The notes below the pieces were generated by a model. That model searched no databases. It was given only the letters and a program-made list of their open reading frames with translations, and was not told the DNA's origin. DNA of 64,000 nucleotides from Carya illinoinensis (lineage: Eukaryota > Streptophyta > Magnoliopsida > Fagales > Juglandaceae): the NCBI RefSeq assembly GCF_018687715.1, contig NC_056765.1:20289394-20353393 (forward strand). Direction: 5' to 3'. Shown here piece by piece: positions 60,852 through 64,000 of the stretch. The position numbers and the translations under genes were made by a program. Positions within the stretch are counted from its first letter, which is position 1. Each line of letters starts with the position of its first letter.

Positions 60852-62590
60852 TTACTCAAACAAGTATGGATACTGCTCCCTCATGTCCGCTACTCGCTCC
60901 CAAGAGAAGTCTTGAGCTAACGGATCTCCCCACCCCATCTTAACCAAAGGTATCGTCTTGGGCCTCAACTGTTGCTCCTTCCAATCTATGATCTGCGACG
61001 GAACAACCTCATAAGTGAGATCCGGTTGCAATTGAATACCCTCTGGGTCGACGAAGCGTGGCTCTTGCTGTCCAAAGCTCTTCTTCAAGGACGATACGTG
61101 GAAGACATCATGACTATCCCCAAAATATTCTGGCAAAGCAACTCTATAGGCGACGGACCCTACCTTCTCTAGAATCTGAAAAGGGCCGACATACCTCGGA
61201 TCCAGCTTCCTCTTCTTACCAAAACGCTTAACACCTCTCATGGGAGAGACTTTGAGATAAACCCAATCACCAACTTCAAAAGACAATTCTCTCCTCCTGG
61301 TATCAGCGTAGCTTTTCTGGCGACTCTGAGCTGCCACCATTTTATCTCTGATGATCCAGACTTGGCTTTGCATCTCTTGAATTATTTTGGGTCCAATAAT
61401 CTTACTCTCCCCAACTTCATCCCAACACAAGGGTGATCTACACTTCCTCCCGTAAAGAGCTTCATAGGGAGCCATCTGAATGGTCGCATGGAAGCTATTA
61501 TTATAGGCAAACTCGATGAGCGGCAAATGGTTTTCCCAACTCCCTTGAAATTCCATGACACATGCTCGCAACATGTCTTCAAGGGTCTGAATGGTGCGCT
61601 CTGATTGGCCGTCTGTCTGCGGGTGATATGCAGTACTGAACTTCAACTTAGTACCCAAAGCTGCCTGCAAACTCTTCCAGAACTGCGACGTGAACCTTGG
61701 GTCTCGATCCAACACTATACTCTTTGGTATGCCGTGCAGCTGCACTATCTCCTTGACATACAAGCGGATCAACTTACCCAAGGAATCGGTGTTATTAACA
61801 GGCAGGAAATGAGCACTTTTCGTTAACCGGTCAACAATCACCCAAACAGAATTTTTCCCACTAGGCGTTCTCGGCAAACCCACTACAAAGTCCATCATGA
61901 TGTCATCCCATTTCCACTCAGGAATAGGGAGGGGTTGGAGCATACCTGCAGGTCTTTGATGCTCGGCCTTCACTTGACGGCATGTGTGGCATTTCTCAAC
62001 ATACAAGGCAATATCCCTCTTCATTCCATCCCACCAAAAATTTTTCTTCAAGTCTCGATACATCTTTGTACTGCCGGGATGAACTGAATAAGGGGCCGCA
62101 TGAGCTTCTGCCATGATCCGCTCTTTGAATTCTGAATCTTTGGAGACCACTCTGCGATCTCGGAACCGAAGTATCCCATCTTTATCCATGCTATAATGCA
62201 ACAGCCCTCGAGATTTTCTGACCCTTTTTCTGATATTCAGCAACTTTGGATCCTTCCTTTGAAGAGTCTTCAATTCCTCAAAATCAGTTACCCGAATATC
62301 AAGAACTGAAGATAAAATCTCTTCTTGCTGCGAACTCTCAATAAGGAGCCTTCTAATCCCACAAAGCAACGAATCTAATTTCGATGGATTGGCTTCATCT
62401 TCTAAATGTGATTTTCGGCTCAAAGCATCAGCAACTATGTTAGCCTTCCCCGGATAGTCACTAATTAGCTCTAGCCATCGCCTCTGCCTCATGTTCAGAT
62501 TTTTCTGGGAAAACAAATGCTTCAAGCTCTTGTGATCAGTAAATACCTCGCAAGCTTCCCCATACAAGAAGTGCCGCCAGATAATCGTGC
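60852..62590 (-). CDS. Chromovirus pol, downstream half: RNase H end, integrase, chromodomain
   Basis: An open frame of 585 codons ending at 60852. Residues 10-70 are the end of RNase H ([18 protein letters not shown]). Integrase follows: zinc-binding His170, His176, Cys207, Cys210; catalytic Asp240, Asp301 and Glu337, with 35 residues between the last two as in a D,D35E active site; GPF motif near 475 ([13 protein letters not shown]). The last 55 residues, with [18 protein letters not shown] and [13 protein letters not shown], are a chromodomain that would steer integration to marked chromatin. The frame's ATG is not a natural start: the coding sequence is joined to the upstream half and is out of frame with it because of a deletion near 62585. 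Integrase itself looks intact. An in-frame gap of about 7 residues occurs before [11 protein letters not shown], near 62455. Confidence 0.85.
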
Positions 62591-64000
62591 GTTGGATAAT
62601 TCTTCTCATGGTCCTTTAGCTGACGAGATGCATAGGCAACAACCCGTCCTTGCTGCATAAGGACACAACCCAAACCAAATTTGGACGCATCACTGAAGAC
62701 TATGAATGGCTTAAGCGGTTCTGGAAGCGCTAACACTGGTGCCATCGTCAACCTGTTCTTTAATTCTTGGAAGCTTCTCTCACACTTATCGGACCAAACA
62801 AAATCTGTATTCTTCCGAGTCAAAGCTGTGAGAGGTCCAGATAGGCGAGCAAATCCCTCCACAAATCTTCGGTAATATCCGGCAAGTCCCAAGAAACTCC
62901 AGATCTCACGCACTGTAGTCGGACGCGGCCATGAAAAAATGGCTTCCACCTTACTAGGATCAACAGCCACTCTGTCTCGGGAAATCACATGCCCAAGAAA
63001 TCTGACTTCCTCCAGCCAGAATTCACACTTGCTAAGCTTGGCATATAGCTGGTGTTCTCTCAATTTCCCAAGTACCAGATGAAGATGATACACATGTTCT
63101 TCAACATCTCGGGAATAAATCAGAATATCATCAATAAGCACTACCACAAAGGAATCCAGATAAGGTTGAAATACTCGATTCATCAAATCCATGAAAGCGG
63201 CAGGGGCATTAGCTAACCCAAACGGCATCACCTTAAATTCATAATGCCCGTACCTCGACCTGAAAGCAGTTTTAGGCACATCCTTGTCTCTGATCCTCAG
63301 CTGGTAGTATCCCGACCTCAAATCAATCTTCAAGAACACGGCTGCTCCTTGAAGCTGATCAAATAAATCGTCGATCCGCAGGAGAGGATATTTATTTTTG
63401 ATGGTCACCTTGTTTAATTCCCGATAATCTATGCACATACGGAGGGTTCCATCTTTCTTTTTAACCAACAATACTGGCGCACCCCACGGCGAAGTACTAG
63501 GCTGAATAAATCCCTTATCTACCAGCTCTTGCAACTGAGTCTTCAGCTCTTTTAATTCAGCCGATGCCATGCGATAAGGAGCTTTATGTATAAGAGCCGC
63601 TCCAGGTTCCAAGTCTATAACAAACTCCATTTCCCGAACAGGGGGTAGTCCGGGCAAGTCATCCACAAACACATCGGGAAATTCTTCCACAACTAGAATG
63701 TCTGCCAAAGACTTCTTCTCAGACGGCGTGGACACCATCTGAACTAAGAATGAATCCGCTCCCCATGCAATCTCTCTTCTTACTTGAATTGCCGATATAA
63801 TTACCGTTTTTTCTTTTAACTTACTCCCTGCAAATTCCAGACAATCACCATCTGGAAGCTGAAAGGTAATTACCCAACTTCTGCAATTAATACTCGCAGA
63901 ATATCGGTATAGCCAATCCATCCTGAGGATGATATCAAAACCCAACAGCTTAAATACAACCAAATCAGCATCTAAGAACCTTCCATCAAAATTTAACGAA
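62536..64000 (-). CDS. Chromovirus pol, upstream half: protease end, reverse transcriptase, RNase H start (partial)
   Basis: Open from the right edge of the window, so the N-terminus is missing. It begins in the last part of the aspartic protease ([20 protein letters not shown]). Counting from the Leu codon at 63963, reverse transcriptase follows from about residue 125, with [19 protein letters not shown], catalytic Asp214 ([13 protein letters not shown]) and the Asp278-Asp279 pair ([12 protein letters not shown]), and the thumb ([12 protein letters not shown]). RNase H starts with [10 protein letters not shown] (Asp425). The true frame is lost after HEKNYPTHD; the 17 or so residues after it, to the stop at 62536, are frameshifted. 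The usual helix bearing the catalytic Glu of RNase H is absent. RT motifs look complete. The product would be non-functional as a polyprotein. Confidence 0.85.
   Translation of the reverse strand, partial: SLNFDGRFLDADLVVFKLLGFDIILRMDWLYRYSASINCRSWVITFQLPDGDCLEFAGSKLKEKTVIISAIQVRREIAWGADSFLVQMVSTPSEKKSLADILVVEEFPDVFVDDLPGLPPVREMEFVIDLEPGAALIHKAPYRMASAELKELKTQLQELVDKGFIQPSTSPWGAPVLLVKKKDGTLRMCIDYRELNKVTIKNKYPLLRIDDLFDQLQGAAVFLKIDLRSGYYQLRIRDKDVPKTAFRSRYGHYEFKVMPFGLANAPAAFMDLMNRVFQPYLDSFVVVLIDDILIYSRDVEEHVYHLHLVLGKLREHQLYAKLSKCEFWLEEVRFLGHVISRDRVAVDPSKVEAIFSWPRPTTVREIWSFLGLAGYYRRFVEGFARLSGPLTALTRKNTDFVWSDKCERSFQELKNRLTMAPVLALPEPLKPFIVFSDASKFGLGCVLMQQGRVVAYASRQLKDHEKNYPTHDYLAALLVWGSLRGIY

Larger units (their letters stand above)
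58637..64000 (-). mobile_element. Tekay/Del-type chromovirus retrotransposon, 3' part in window
   Basis: From right to left on the plus strand: pol from the end of protease (64000 edge) through reverse transcriptase, RNase H, integrase and chromodomain (60852), a short untranslated stretch, a polypurine tract and LTR J. Gag, the protease active site, the primer-binding site and the 5' LTR are beyond the right edge. It is inserted in LTR I. Pol order (RT-RNase H-integrase) and a C-terminal chromodomain place it in the chromovirus branch of Ty3/gypsy; Tekay/Del is the best fit by memory of the domain ends. Confidence 0.9.

Overview
The window is eukaryotic nuclear DNA from a flowering plant, probably a woody eudicot. 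It is A+T-rich and gene-poor and is packed with long terminal repeats (LTRs) of Ty3/gypsy retrotransposons. There is one ordinary plant gene, an F-box/WD40 protein with an intronless coding region and a plant-type promoter. Short A+T-rich inverted-repeat elements near it resemble ones I associate with Fagales (walnut, pecan, oak). That placement is an inference from memory and is weak.

Layout. 1-4835: low-complexity DNA, a hAT-like miniature element and decayed non-coding repeats. 4836-35049: a repeat jungle whose main component is one long-LTR family (about 2.06-2.3 kb per copy, TG...CA ends, consensus start TGTGATGACCC, end GGGGGCGTCACA). I place copies A-H here by their termini. Copies D, E, F and G, and the outer copy A, have perfect 5-bp target-site duplications (TSDs); B and C have 4 of 5 matching. 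All eight lack an internal region and so are solo LTRs. Several are nested: B inside A, with a third, Athila-type LTR inside B; G inside F. Between them lie decayed copies of at least two other long-LTR families, an inverted pair of LTRs, several minisatellites and a (CT)n tract. 35050-37640: more decayed LTR sequence. 37640-43560: a gene island holding the F-box/WD40 gene (ATG at 39816, stop at 41522) between miniature inverted-repeat elements. 43906-47049: another decayed LTR with a large insertion. 47050-55005: a non-autonomous Athila/Tat-type element on the minus strand (3' LTR, remnants of gag and protease, reverse transcriptase and almost all of integrase deleted), itself interrupted by a 2.45-kb LTR of another family. 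56429-64000: an older LTR (I) interrupted by a Tekay/Del-type chromovirus on the minus strand. Its 3' LTR (J), polypurine tract and protease-RT-RNase H-integrase-chromodomain region are present, and gag and the 5' LTR lie beyond the right edge.

How it fits together. LTR J adjoins a polypurine tract and a chromovirus pol, so it identifies the parent of solo LTRs A-I. Most of the window is therefore debris of one chromovirus lineage that inserted repeatedly, often into its own older LTRs, and then lost internal regions by LTR-LTR recombination. The pol is itself broken: a deletion in RNase H removes a catalytic glutamate and shifts the frame. The most unusual signals are a short acidic reading frame kept open in 8 of 10 LTR copies, arrays of short palindromes in one LTR subgroup, and a recurring hairpin layout shared by three unrelated LTR families.

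Limits: boundaries resting on TSDs and terminal motifs were read base by base. Boundaries of the older repeats are approximate and come from matching blocks by eye. No database search was run.
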